From the NCBI RefSeq assembly GCF_047302285.1, contig NZ_CP154845.1, positions 1,054,001 through 1,118,000 of the forward strand: 64,000 nt of DNA, in the 5' to 3' direction. Below the pieces are notes generated by a model, which saw only the letters and a list, made by a program, of their open reading frames with translations, ran no database searches and was not told the DNA's origin. Below are positions 32,601-39,867 of this stretch, piece by piece. Origin of the DNA: Robertmurraya sp047302285 (GTDB lineage: Bacteria; Bacillota; Bacilli; Bacillales; Cytobacillaceae). Every line of letters starts with the position of its first letter. The first letter of the stretch is position 1. A program made the translations under genes and the position numbers.

Positions 32601-32846
32601 GTGTATCGTTATTATAGAAATCCAACCCCGCATGATCAAAGATTTTTCTTTTTTGGAGCTCCGTTTTTCGGAGGTTTATTAGGAGGCTTAGCAGGAGGAT
32701 TGATTGGTGGAGCTTTCTATCCTCGTCCTAGACCATATCCGTATCCCGTTCCGATTGCCCCATATGGCTATGGTGGGGGATTTGGTGGTCCCTACGGTGG
32801 TTACGGCGGTGGCTATGGCGCCTATGGCCAGCAGCCATTTTATTAA
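32601..32846 (+). CDS. Small glycine/tyrosine/proline-rich protein
   Basis: 81 residues from GTG with GGAGGG upstream. The N-terminal YRYYRNPTPHDQ is followed by a glycine-rich hydrophobic middle (FGGLLGGLAGGLIGGAF), a proline-arginine-tyrosine stretch and a Gly-Tyr tail (GGYGGGYGAYG). Composition resembles spore surface or coat proteins of Bacillus, and the next gene is also Tyr/Pro rich, but this is inference. No annotated family recognised. Followed by a clear terminator. Confidence 0.65.
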   Translation: MYRYYRNPTPHDQRFFFFGAPFFGGLLGGLAGGLIGGAFYPRPRPYPYPVPIAPYGYGGGFGGPYGGYGGGYGAYGQQPFY

Positions 32847-32883
32847 GAACTCTGAGGCTGGGACATAACTAGCTTCAAATAAT

Positions 32884-32931
32884 GAGGAAGGTGAATCCTG
32901 AGGGTACTCAAATTCACCTTCCTCTATTTTT
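32884..32931 (+). terminator. Terminator of the Gly/Tyr-rich gene
   Basis: Thirteen-base perfect arms, GAGGAAGGTGAAT (32884-32896) and ATTCACCTTCCTC (32912-32924), followed by TATTTTTG. A GAGGCTGGGACATAAC motif precedes it, a word I recall near terminators in many Firmicutes. Confidence 0.8.
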
Positions 32932-33089
32932 GTATTAACGCATGCCCCATTTCGTTTTCTACCTTCGATATTCCTCGTACAAAAAAATCGAGTGAAACGC
33001 AAATTAGCCTTCAAGAATCCAATCGATTTCCGGTTTGTCTAAATTTCTACTATAAGGCCCTATTTTGCTCCAACCACCTCTCTTCTCTA

Positions 33090-33302
33090 TCCTTAAGCGG
33101 AATTTTTTCCTGTTATATCTTCAATGGAGTCCCTTTTAGGGGAAATAACGGAAGATTTTCCGCTTATGGAGGGCAAAATCGTTTATTTTGGCATTTTTTG
33201 AGTGAATAGCAGGAATTTTTCCTGCTATTTCGGCTCTTTTTCATGATGTTTGCTCATTAAGCGGAATTTTTCCTGTTATTTTTTCATATCGATACTCCAA
33301 CT
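33090..33302. repeat. Four-palindrome intergenic repeat, copy B
   Basis: Palindromic units at 33093-33116, 33144-33167, 33204-33230 (GAATAGCAGGAATTTTTCCT with its mirror, perfect arms) and 33256-33281, spaced 51-60 bases. Copy C at 53838-54053 is the reverse complement with about 14 differences by eye. Non-coding; lies between two converging terminators. Confidence 0.85.
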
Positions 33303-33330
33303 GCGAGGGAATGTATACACTGCAAACTAG

Positions 33331-33363
33331 AATCAAAAAGTCGTTACCACCGACTTTTTGATC
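33331..33363 (-). terminator. Terminator of the minus-strand coat-like gene
   Basis: AATCAAAAAGTCG and CGACTTTTTGAT form a stem around TTACCAC, with a GAGGCTGGATC motif before it on the minus strand. Confidence 0.65.
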
Positions 33364-33388
33364 CAGCCTCAATAATGTTTGTTATGCT

Positions 33389-33796
33389 CTACATCCATCT
33401 CAATGATAGGTTAAGGTGGCAGCAATCAACTTGATCGACAACCGTTTTGAAATCAAGCTTTAATCCATCTGGAGAATAGGTTACATCTGGGGTTGTTTGT
33501 ATGCCTGTCTCCTTTAACATTTGGGTTACCTTTTCCTTATCAGATTTTTGGGCGGCCGTCATCAAATCTAATGAGAATTGATGAGAGTTAGCCATTTTTC
33601 CTAATACGAGACTCGCATCTTTCATTAATGTTTGCATATGCTGGGCAGAACTCATAAACATATCAGGGTTTACGGTTGGAAACTGTTGTCTCCTTATATA
33701 AGGTCTAAAACGAATGGGTGGTGTATACGGTACATAAAATTTTTGGGGAGGAGGATAGTAGTGTCGATATGATGGGAAATATTGATATGGATGCAT
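33389..33796 (-). CDS. Tyr/Pro-rich protein, possible spore coat component
   Basis: 135 residues from the ATG with AAAGGGGATGA upstream; the longer frame from 33853 lacks a site. The first ~45 residues are rich in Tyr, Pro and Arg (HPYQYFPSYRHYYPPPQKFY). The rest, VNPDMFMSSAQHMQTLMKDASLVLGKMA and MTAAQKSDKEKVTQMLKETGI followed by PDGLKLDF, resembles a family of inner-coat/YppG-like Bacillus proteins as I remember it. Role in spores is inference. Two cysteines near the C-terminus (DCCH). Confidence 0.65.
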   Translation of the reverse strand: MHPYQYFPSYRHYYPPPQKFYVPYTPPIRFRPYIRRQQFPTVNPDMFMSSAQHMQTLMKDASLVLGKMANSHQFSLDLMTAAQKSDKEKVTQMLKETGIQTTPDVTYSPDGLKLDFKTVVDQVDCCHLNLSLRWM

Positions 33797-34042
33797 TCGC
33801 TCATCCCCTTTCCATTTTGGAATATCTCCTCCATGTATATGACATGAAAGCATTGCTCATGCCATTTCTTCCATTCTTTTCGTTGTTTTTATCGTATAAG
33901 GGCAAAATAACAGACGTTTATATCTATAATTGGTATAATTTTTATAATCGATATATTTTTGTATTTGCATGTTTAAAGAAAGAGCCCAAAGATTATTTGG
34001 GTATGAATGCCCTATTAGGAAATGAAAAGAGGCGTACACGAT

Positions 34043-34648
34043 ATGGAACTTGAGTTTATATTGGACCTCATTGAGAGTAGTGGATATATAGGGCTTTTTC
34101 TATGGCTTTGGTTAGGTGTGTTTGGTGCACCACTGCCGAACGAACTGATTGTCATGACGATTGGAATAGCTGCTTCGCAGGTAGTTCTAAACCCAATAGC
34201 TACTTTTCTTGTCACATATGGGGGAATTGTTGCGGCATTAACGACCGCCTATTTGCTTGGGCGCTTTGTCGGCGGACCATTACTTCCCTTTTTCAAGAAA
34301 AGAAAACGCTTTGCTAAGGTCATAGAAAGATCCTTAAATGTCATGAATAAATATCATTCCTACTCCTTAACCTTTAGTTATTTTATTCCAGGTTTAAGAA
34401 ATTTTGTTCCATTCCTGTATGGAGTTAGTAAGCTACCGTTCAAAACATTCCTTTTATTTGCTTATTCAGGTGCACTCGCATGGCTATCGATCATGTTCAG
34501 TTTAGGCTATTGGTTTGGGGATCATCGGGAGAGAATTTTTCAGATGGAGACAGAGTTCCTATTTGTTGGAGCTTTTCTTGTAGCTACTTACTTTATTTTT
34601 AAGCTGATTCAAAGAAAAAGAAAGCGAAAAATTAAGTCGATGACATGA
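34043..34648 (+). CDS. DedA/VTT-family membrane protein
   Basis: 201 residues from the ATG (AAAAGAGG about 10 bases upstream); an in-frame ATG at 34022 has no site. Family features: GVFGAPLPNELIVMTIG, a re-entrant region near residues 25-45, RFVGGPLLPFFKKRKRFAKV and YFIPGLRNFVPFLYGVSKLPFKTFLLFAYSGALAW, with the GLRN arginine. C-terminal basic tail. DedA proteins are proposed lipid or undecaprenyl-phosphate carriers and affect membrane homeostasis; the specific function is uncertain. Confidence 0.88.
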   Translation: MELEFILDLIESSGYIGLFLWLWLGVFGAPLPNELIVMTIGIAASQVVLNPIATFLVTYGGIVAALTTAYLLGRFVGGPLLPFFKKRKRFAKVIERSLNVMNKYHSYSLTFSYFIPGLRNFVPFLYGVSKLPFKTFLLFAYSGALAWLSIMFSLGYWFGDHRERIFQMETEFLFVGAFLVATYFIFKLIQRKRKRKIKSMT

Positions 34649-34683
34649 TCTAGGCATTACAAATTAACTTTGGGGGAAAAAGA

Positions 34684-35067
34684 ATGGATATTACGAAAAC
34701 GCTCATTCATACGTTAGGAATTGAAGTGGTTAAAGTTGAAAAGGGATTAGTTGTGGCAACGATGCCAGTAGATGATCGCACACGTCAGCCTTGGGGATTG
34801 TTGCATGGAGGTGCATCTGTCGCATTAGCGGAAACAGTCGCATCCGTTGGGGCATACGAGCTTGTAGATCAATCAACAGAAGTAGTTGTCGGTCTAGAAA
34901 TCAATGCAAATCATGTAAAAGGGAAAAAGGATGGAATCGTGACTGCAACAGGAACTGTATTACACCAAGGGAAGACGACAATGGTATGGGATATTAAAAT
35001 CACCGATGAAGAGGATCGATTAATTTGTGTTTCTCGGTGTACGATGGCTGTCATAAAAAGAAGGTAA
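34684..35067 (+). CDS. yuxO: Hotdog thioesterase YuxO (MenI-type)
   Basis: 127 residues; ATG with TTGGGGGA upstream. PaaI-like fold: GLEINANHVKGKKDG, TRQPWGLLHGGASVALAETVAS with the LHGG(A)xxxLAE active site. B. subtilis YuxO acts on 1,4-dihydroxy-2-naphthoyl-CoA in menaquinone synthesis; equivalent activity is likely here. Lies beside the mrp operon, as in B. subtilis. Confidence 0.88.
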   Translation: MDITKTLIHTLGIEVVKVEKGLVVATMPVDDRTRQPWGLLHGGASVALAETVASVGAYELVDQSTEVVVGLEINANHVKGKKDGIVTATGTVLHQGKTTMVWDIKITDEEDRLICVSRCTMAVIKRR

Positions 35068-35096
35068 AGCAGAGCTGCTTTTACCTTCTTATTTCT
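35059..35096. terminator. Terminator between yuxO and the monooxygenase gene
   Basis: AAGGTAAAGCAG and CTGCTTTTACCTT form a stem with a very short loop, followed by CTTATTTCTT; it overlaps the yuxO stop. Confidence 0.65.
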
Positions 35097-36226
35097 TCTA
35101 GTGTAAAGACACTTCTTAGTTTTTGTTCATGAATGGCGGAAGGGGTTATACTTAATATTTTATTGCGGATGGAGCAAAGAATCGGATTGTCGATTTGAGC
35201 CACTTTTCCTAGTATTCTTGAATTGTGCGTAATTTTACGGGTTCGTGCAATACGCCTCTCTTCAAACTTCTTAAATGCTTTGTGTAAATTGTTTTCACTT
35301 TCTAAGCTTTTGCTTAAATAAAAGGCGTCTTCAATTGCTTGACAAGCCCCTTGTCCTAGATCAGGTGTTGCCGCATGTGCCGCATCTCCTATTAGGATGA
35401 CATGTTCATATGTAAATTGGGTTAAGGGAGCGAGGTCGTAAATATCATGATGCAAGACATTTTGGTCTGATGTTCGCTCGATTAATTGAGGAATCGGATC
35501 ATGATAAGTTGAAAAATTATTAAGTAGTTCCTTTGTTGTCCAGGATGAGAGCTCTGGATCATTTCGTGTGCAATTCTTTAATGCATACCAATATAATTGA
35601 TTTCCTGATAAGGGAATAATGCCAAACCGTCCATTTGGTCCCCATGTTTCAGTAAATCTTTTCTTAAAATGGTCAGGGCAATGATGAACAATCCCTCTCC
35701 AGCATGTATATCCAGCAAAACGCAACTTTTTCATTGGGGCGATTTGATGGCGGATGTTAGAGTGGAGCCCGTCACTACCAATCATATATTTAGTTGTCAC
35801 TTGTTTGCCATTTTCAAAATATAGTTCAATCCCATCAGGGCTATACATAAAGTCGGTTAAATTTTCATTAAATGATATCTCGTCTAGTTGAATATGTTTT
35901 GAAAGAATTCGAATAAAATCATGTCGGTGTATAGATGTATAGGTGGGGTAGTCATTGGAATGATGATAAAGTTCGGTGAGTGCTTTTCCTGTATCAGATA
36001 AAATTATGCATCTATCCGTTGAAAATCCATGTTTCATAACCTCTTCTTTTACACCTAATTCAGTTAGTGCTTGAATGGCGTTTGCACCTAACACAACTCC
36101 AGAGTCTATTGAACTAAAAAGGTCGTCTCTTTCATAAATTTTCACCTTAAATCCTTTGTTTTTTAAGGCTATGGCTGTGCTTAACCCACTAATTCCTCCT
36201 CCGATAATGGAAATTAAATTCTTCAT
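35081..36226 (-). CDS. FAD-dependent aromatic monooxygenase
   Basis: 381 residues from the ATG with GAGGAGGAGGTG upstream; a longer frame from 36259 is not supported. Class A flavoprotein hydroxylase: ISIIGGGISGLSTAIALKNKG (FAD), YMIGSDGLHSNIR (DG motif), LIGDAAHAATPDLGQGACQAIEDA (GD motif). Close to salicylate/6-hydroxynicotinate-type and zeaxanthin epoxidase-like enzymes; substrate unknown. It sits alone between yuxO and mrpG in an otherwise conserved order, so it may be an insertion. Confidence 0.85.
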   Translation of the reverse strand: MKNLISIIGGGISGLSTAIALKNKGFKVKIYERDDLFSSIDSGVVLGANAIQALTELGVKEEVMKHGFSTDRCIILSDTGKALTELYHHSNDYPTYTSIHRHDFIRILSKHIQLDEISFNENLTDFMYSPDGIELYFENGKQVTTKYMIGSDGLHSNIRHQIAPMKKLRFAGYTCWRGIVHHCPDHFKKRFTETWGPNGRFGIIPLSGNQLYWYALKNCTRNDPELSSWTTKELLNNFSTYHDPIPQLIERTSDQNVLHHDIYDLAPLTQFTYEHVILIGDAAHAATPDLGQGACQAIEDAFYLSKSLESENNLHKAFKKFEERRIARTRKITHNSRILGKVAQIDNPILCSIRNKILSITPSAIHEQKLRSVFTLEEIRR

Positions 36227-36457
36227 GTAAAGCACCTCCTCCTCATGAAATAAGCTCATCCTAACTATAAGCTACTGATTGAAGGGATAGGTATGGATAA
36301 ATCTTGAACATTTGCCATCGTGAGGGAAACGTTGATTTCTTGTCACAAACCAATTAAGAGGAATCTCTCCATTTATCTATCTAGTATTACTTTGGGTGCT
36401 TTCCCTAATAAACAGTGCTTTTTTTGATCCTAGTTGCGTAGAAAACGTGAGCAAAAG

Positions 36458-36497
36458 AAAAAGACGTACGCCCAAATTTTGGGTGTACGTCTTTTTA
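36458..36497 (-). terminator. Terminator of the mrp operon
   Basis: AAAAAGACGTACGCCCAAA (36458-36476) and its near-complement (36477-36496) make a long stem with T-rich ends, directly after mrpG. Confidence 0.8.
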
Positions 36498-36511
36498 GCA
36501 AGCAAAAACGC

Positions 36512-36877
36512 TTATTCTGTGTCTTTAGAAGCTGTCATATGCTTCGCATTTTTCAAGGCATCATGGACGCTTCGATCCGTCATTTCGACACCAGTATGAT
36601 ACGCAGCTCTACTAATAAGATGACCAGCAACTGGAGAGGTCATGAACACGAAAGCAATTCCTAGAATAAGACGTGAATTAAAATGCCCTTCTAAAAAGTA
36701 AAAATAGAGAAAGGTACCAAATAAAATGGACATGACCCCTAATGTTGCCGATTTAGAAGCGGCATGATTTCGGGTATACACATCAGGAAGTCTAATGACA
36801 CCCAAAGTTGCAGCCATACTGAGAAATGCTCCGGCTAAAATAAAGAAGGCGATGAAATAATTAGCGATCTCGTTCAC
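36512..36877 (-). CDS. mrpG: Mrp antiporter subunit G
   Basis: 121 residues, GTG start overlapping mrpF by 17 bases. Three membrane segments: ANYFIAFFILAGAFLSMAATLG, SILFGTFLYFYFLEG and ILGIAFVFMTSPVAGHLISRAAY, with GVIRLPDVYTRNHAASKSATLG, the MnhG signature. Small subunit required for assembly of the Na+/H+ antiporter. Last gene of the operon. Confidence 0.93.
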   Translation of the reverse strand: MNEIANYFIAFFILAGAFLSMAATLGVIRLPDVYTRNHAASKSATLGVMSILFGTFLYFYFLEGHFNSRLILGIAFVFMTSPVAGHLISRAAYHTGVEMTDRSVHDALKNAKHMTASKDTE

Positions 36878-37145
36878 GTTCGAAAATAACCCCCTTCTCT
36901 AAATACTTTGAAAAAGCAACCGTCCCGATAAAAGCAAGAATACCAAGCAAAAGGATTACCTCCAAGAAGGCATTCGTTTTTAGAACGATGGAGATAAGTG
37001 CGATAATGGCAATTAAATTAATACCAATCGCGTCAAGAGCGATGACTCTGTCTGGAATGGAAGGGCCTTTGATCACTCGGTAGATAAGACCAACCATGGA
37101 GAGAGCCAAGCAAAATAGGGCAATATGAATAACCGTATCTAACAT
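36861..37145 (-). CDS. mrpF: Mrp antiporter subunit F
   Basis: 94 residues; ATG overlaps the mrpE stop (TAATG) with GGAGGTGAG upstream. Three membrane segments; IYRVIKGPSIPDRVIALDAIGINLIAIIAL is the MnhF signature, and LLGILAFIGTVAFSKYLEKG follows. MrpF has been linked to cholate efflux in B. subtilis as well as Na+ antiport. Confidence 0.94.
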   Translation of the reverse strand: MLDTVIHIALFCLALSMVGLIYRVIKGPSIPDRVIALDAIGINLIAIIALISIVLKTNAFLEVILLLGILAFIGTVAFSKYLEKGVIFERERDR

Positions 37146-37621
37146 TATTGGCTCACCTCCAAAATTGCTTTTTCAAATGTATTCTTAATGCTATTCACTG
37201 CTTCGTCTACATCATCAATATCCATTGCATGAATGTACAACGTTTGATTATCATCTGATACATCAATGACGAGTGTACCTGGTGTAAGAGTAATCAGGTT
37301 GGAGAGCAAGGTAATTTGCCAATCCTTTGTCAATACTGTCTTGTAAGCAAAAATACCCGGTTTCATATCAAGCTTAGGCTTCAGAATCACTTTAAGCACA
37401 GCGAGGTTTGACAGCAATAACTCTTTTAAGAAGATGAGCAAAAGCTTGATGAAAGCATATACTCTCGCTAAATAAAAGCGGGAACTAAAAAATCGTCTTA
37501 ACACAAATAGAATGATGATTCCAAAGAAATAACCTTTTATGAAACTGGAAACATCAAATGAAACTTTTATAAACATCCACATGAAGGCTAGAAATACATT
37601 AAGTAGTATTTGAAAGGCCAT
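37145..37621 (-). CDS. mrpE: Mrp antiporter subunit E
   Basis: 158 residues from the ATG at 37621, which has AAAGGAG 8 bases upstream; the GTG and ATG at 37630 and 37627 are too close to it. Two N-terminal membrane segments (QILLNVFLAFMWMFI, GYFFGIIILFVLRRFF), then VLTKDWQITLLSNLITLTPGTLVIDVSDD and AVNSIKNTFEKAILEV, the MnhE family core. Located 5 bases after mrpD. Confidence 0.94.
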   Translation of the reverse strand: MAFQILLNVFLAFMWMFIKVSFDVSSFIKGYFFGIIILFVLRRFFSSRFYLARVYAFIKLLLIFLKELLLSNLAVLKVILKPKLDMKPGIFAYKTVLTKDWQITLLSNLITLTPGTLVIDVSDDNQTLYIHAMDIDDVDEAVNSIKNTFEKAILEVSQ

Positions 37622-37626
37622 TCCCA

Positions 37627-39108
37627 TCACTCCTTTAAGACAGCATCAATATATAGACTTGGATTTGCTAACGTCTCTGCTGCCTGAGAAATATACGGTA
37701 AAATGGCTTCTGTGCCGATACCGTACACTGCTGAAAGTATGACCAGAATGATTGGAGAAATGAGCAACCATTTAACAGGTGCTTTTTCCTCATTCGCATA
37801 GCTCCGGTCTTCTCCCCAAAAGCCGTTTATAAATATTTTCATGATCGAGAACAAAACGAGTAAGCTGGAGAGTAAAACAACTGCAGCACCGAAATAACTT
37901 TCTCCTTCAAATCCACCTTGGACAATCAGTACTTTTCCGATGAATCCACTTAAAGGTGGGATTCCAGCAAGAGCTAGCGCTGCAATAAAGAACGTCCAGC
38001 CAAGCCCAGGATAGCGCTTGATAAGACCACTCATATTGCGAAGATTACTTGTTCCCGTAATGGCAATGACGATTCCTGCAAGTAGGAAAAGACCTGCTTT
38101 AATAATCATATCGTGAATTAAATAGTAGATCGAGCCAGTAAAGGCGTTGATGTTCATCACAGAAATTCCATACAAAATGACTCCTACTGCGACAACGATG
38201 TTATAGATAATGATTTTTTTAATATCCCAATAGGCAATGGCCCCAATCACGCCAATAATAATCGTTAAAATCGCTAATACTTGCAAGATCTGATGAGTAA
38301 AGCCTACATCATGATAGAAAAATAACGTAAATGTTCTTGTGATTGAGTATACTCCTACTTTTGTTAACAATGCTCCGAACAATGCTAGTACAGGTGCTGG
38401 TGGTGCATAGTAAGAACCTGGCATCCAGAAATAAAGTGGGAAGATTGCTCCTTTTAATCCAAATACGATTAAAAGGAGTACTGCAATCACGGACAATATA
38501 GCCGGTTGTCCAATTTCAGACACGCGAGCTGAAATATGAGCCATATTTAACGTTCCAACCATGGAATAAAGGTAGGCAACGGCAATAACAAACAAAGCAG
38601 ATGAAATAATATTTACGAGCAAATATTTAATCGATTCTCTTAACTGAATTTTTGTTCCACCTAGAACTAATAGTACATAGGAGGACATGAGCATCACTTC
38701 AAAGAATACAAATAGGTTGAAAATATCACCTGTTGAAAAGGCACCGTTAACTCCTACAATTAAAAAGTTGAAAACTGGATAATAGTAATAGTTTTCGCGT
38801 TCTTTTCCGATCGATTTAAAGGAATAGATCAGACACGTAAACGCTATTATGCTCGTTGTTAATACGAGTAAAGCAGAGAACATATCAGAAACAAGGCTGA
38901 TTCCAAATGGAGCTTCCCAGCTAGCGATATTAAGTGTTTGAATCCCATTTTTGTGCACAATTTGAACCAATGTTAGGGCAACGATAATCGTTACAATAGA
39001 GGAAAGGGCAGAAATCCATCTTTGTATTTTGATTTTCTTATGGAATAAAATTAAAACGGCTGCCGTTAACAATGGGATGAGTATCGGCAAGATGACTAAA
39101 TTATTCAT
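37627..39108 (-). CDS. mrpD: Mrp antiporter subunit D
   Basis: 493 residues, ATG overlapping mrpC by 8 bases. About 14 membrane segments; a proton-translocating subunit related to NuoL/M/N of complex I. Seen: FFEVMLMSSYVLLVLGGTK with the conserved Glu, GLKGAIFPLYFWMPGSYYAPPAPVLALFGALLTKVGVYSI with the key Lys, and YLIHDMIIKAGLFLLAG. Complete. Confidence 0.95.
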   Translation of the reverse strand: MNNLVILPILIPLLTAAVLILFHKKIKIQRWISALSSIVTIIVALTLVQIVHKNGIQTLNIASWEAPFGISLVSDMFSALLVLTTSIIAFTCLIYSFKSIGKERENYYYYPVFNFLIVGVNGAFSTGDIFNLFVFFEVMLMSSYVLLVLGGTKIQLRESIKYLLVNIISSALFVIAVAYLYSMVGTLNMAHISARVSEIGQPAILSVIAVLLLIVFGLKGAIFPLYFWMPGSYYAPPAPVLALFGALLTKVGVYSITRTFTLFFYHDVGFTHQILQVLAILTIIIGVIGAIAYWDIKKIIIYNIVVAVGVILYGISVMNINAFTGSIYYLIHDMIIKAGLFLLAGIVIAITGTSNLRNMSGLIKRYPGLGWTFFIAALALAGIPPLSGFIGKVLIVQGGFEGESYFGAAVVLLSSLLVLFSIMKIFINGFWGEDRSYANEEKAPVKWLLISPIILVILSAVYGIGTEAILPYISQAAETLANPSLYIDAVLKE

Positions 39109-39442
39109 TTCCTTCGGTTCCTCTCATCTGTTCAATATTATCTGTACCTAGTTCTTTATATGCCCTATATGCTAGTACTAAGAAAAAGGCCGTAACCCCA
39201 AAGCTAATAACAATCGCTGTTAAGATGAGTGCTTGAGGTAGAGGGTCAGTGTAGTTCGGTGCATTTTCTCCTAAAAGCGGAGGTGCACCTCTCTTTAAAC
39301 CACTCATCGTTAAAAGTAAAAGGTGAGCACCATGGCTGAGTAGCCCAGTACCAACAATAATTCGCAATAAACTTTTTGATAGCATTAAATAGGTGGCAAT
39401 CATAAAGAGAATGCCTATAACAATCGACATTAGTATCTCCAC
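39101..39442 (-). CDS. mrpC: Mrp antiporter subunit C
   Basis: 113 residues; ATG overlapping the mrpB end. NuoK-like with three membrane segments: IGILFMIATYLMLSKSLLRIIVGTGLLSHGAHLLLL and DPLPQALILTAIVISFGVTAFFLVLAYRAYKELG. Typical of MnhC. Confidence 0.95.
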   Translation of the reverse strand: MEILMSIVIGILFMIATYLMLSKSLLRIIVGTGLLSHGAHLLLLTMSGLKRGAPPLLGENAPNYTDPLPQALILTAIVISFGVTAFFLVLAYRAYKELGTDNIEQMRGTEGNE

Positions 39443-39867
39443 TATTCATCCTCTCCTATCGTTTGAATAATGGTCATTGTAACTCCCACAACTACTAAAT
39501 AAACACCTAAGTCAAAGAGCGTAGCTGTATGAAGTGAAATATCCCCAAGTACTGGTAAATCAATATGACCAAATGCATGGGTTAAAAATGGGACATTAAA
39601 AAATATCGCTCCTGCACTTGTTCCAATGGCAAATAATAAACCTATTCCTGTCATGATTCGGTAATTAAACGGTAAAATAATCGAAACTGTTTTGATGTCG
39701 TAAGCGATGAGCATAAGAACGATCGCTCCTGCCGTCATCAAGCCACCGATAAAACCTCCTCCAGGGTAATAATGTCCTGCGAAAAAGATATAAACAGAGA
39801 AGAGGATGATGATAAAGAGAACAAGTCGGATCATTGTTTCGAGAATAACATTATTATGGGATCTCAT
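39442..39867 (-). CDS. mrpB: Mrp antiporter subunit B
   Basis: 141 residues; ATGA overlap with mrpA. Four membrane segments: MIRLVLFIIILFSVYIFFAGHYYPGGGFIGGLMTAGAIVLMLIAYD is the MnhB motif (GHxxPGGGFxGG), then GDISLHTATLFDLGVYLVVVGVTMTIIQTIG. Present in all Mrp complexes; also found fused to MrpA in some species. Confidence 0.95.
   Translation of the reverse strand: MRSHNNVILETMIRLVLFIIILFSVYIFFAGHYYPGGGFIGGLMTAGAIVLMLIAYDIKTVSIILPFNYRIMTGIGLLFAIGTSAGAIFFNVPFLTHAFGHIDLPVLGDISLHTATLFDLGVYLVVVGVTMTIIQTIGEDE

Noticed and set aside
36396..36664. Two plus-strand frames over mrpG
   Set aside because: Antisense to a gene with strong family signatures, and they cross the operon terminator.
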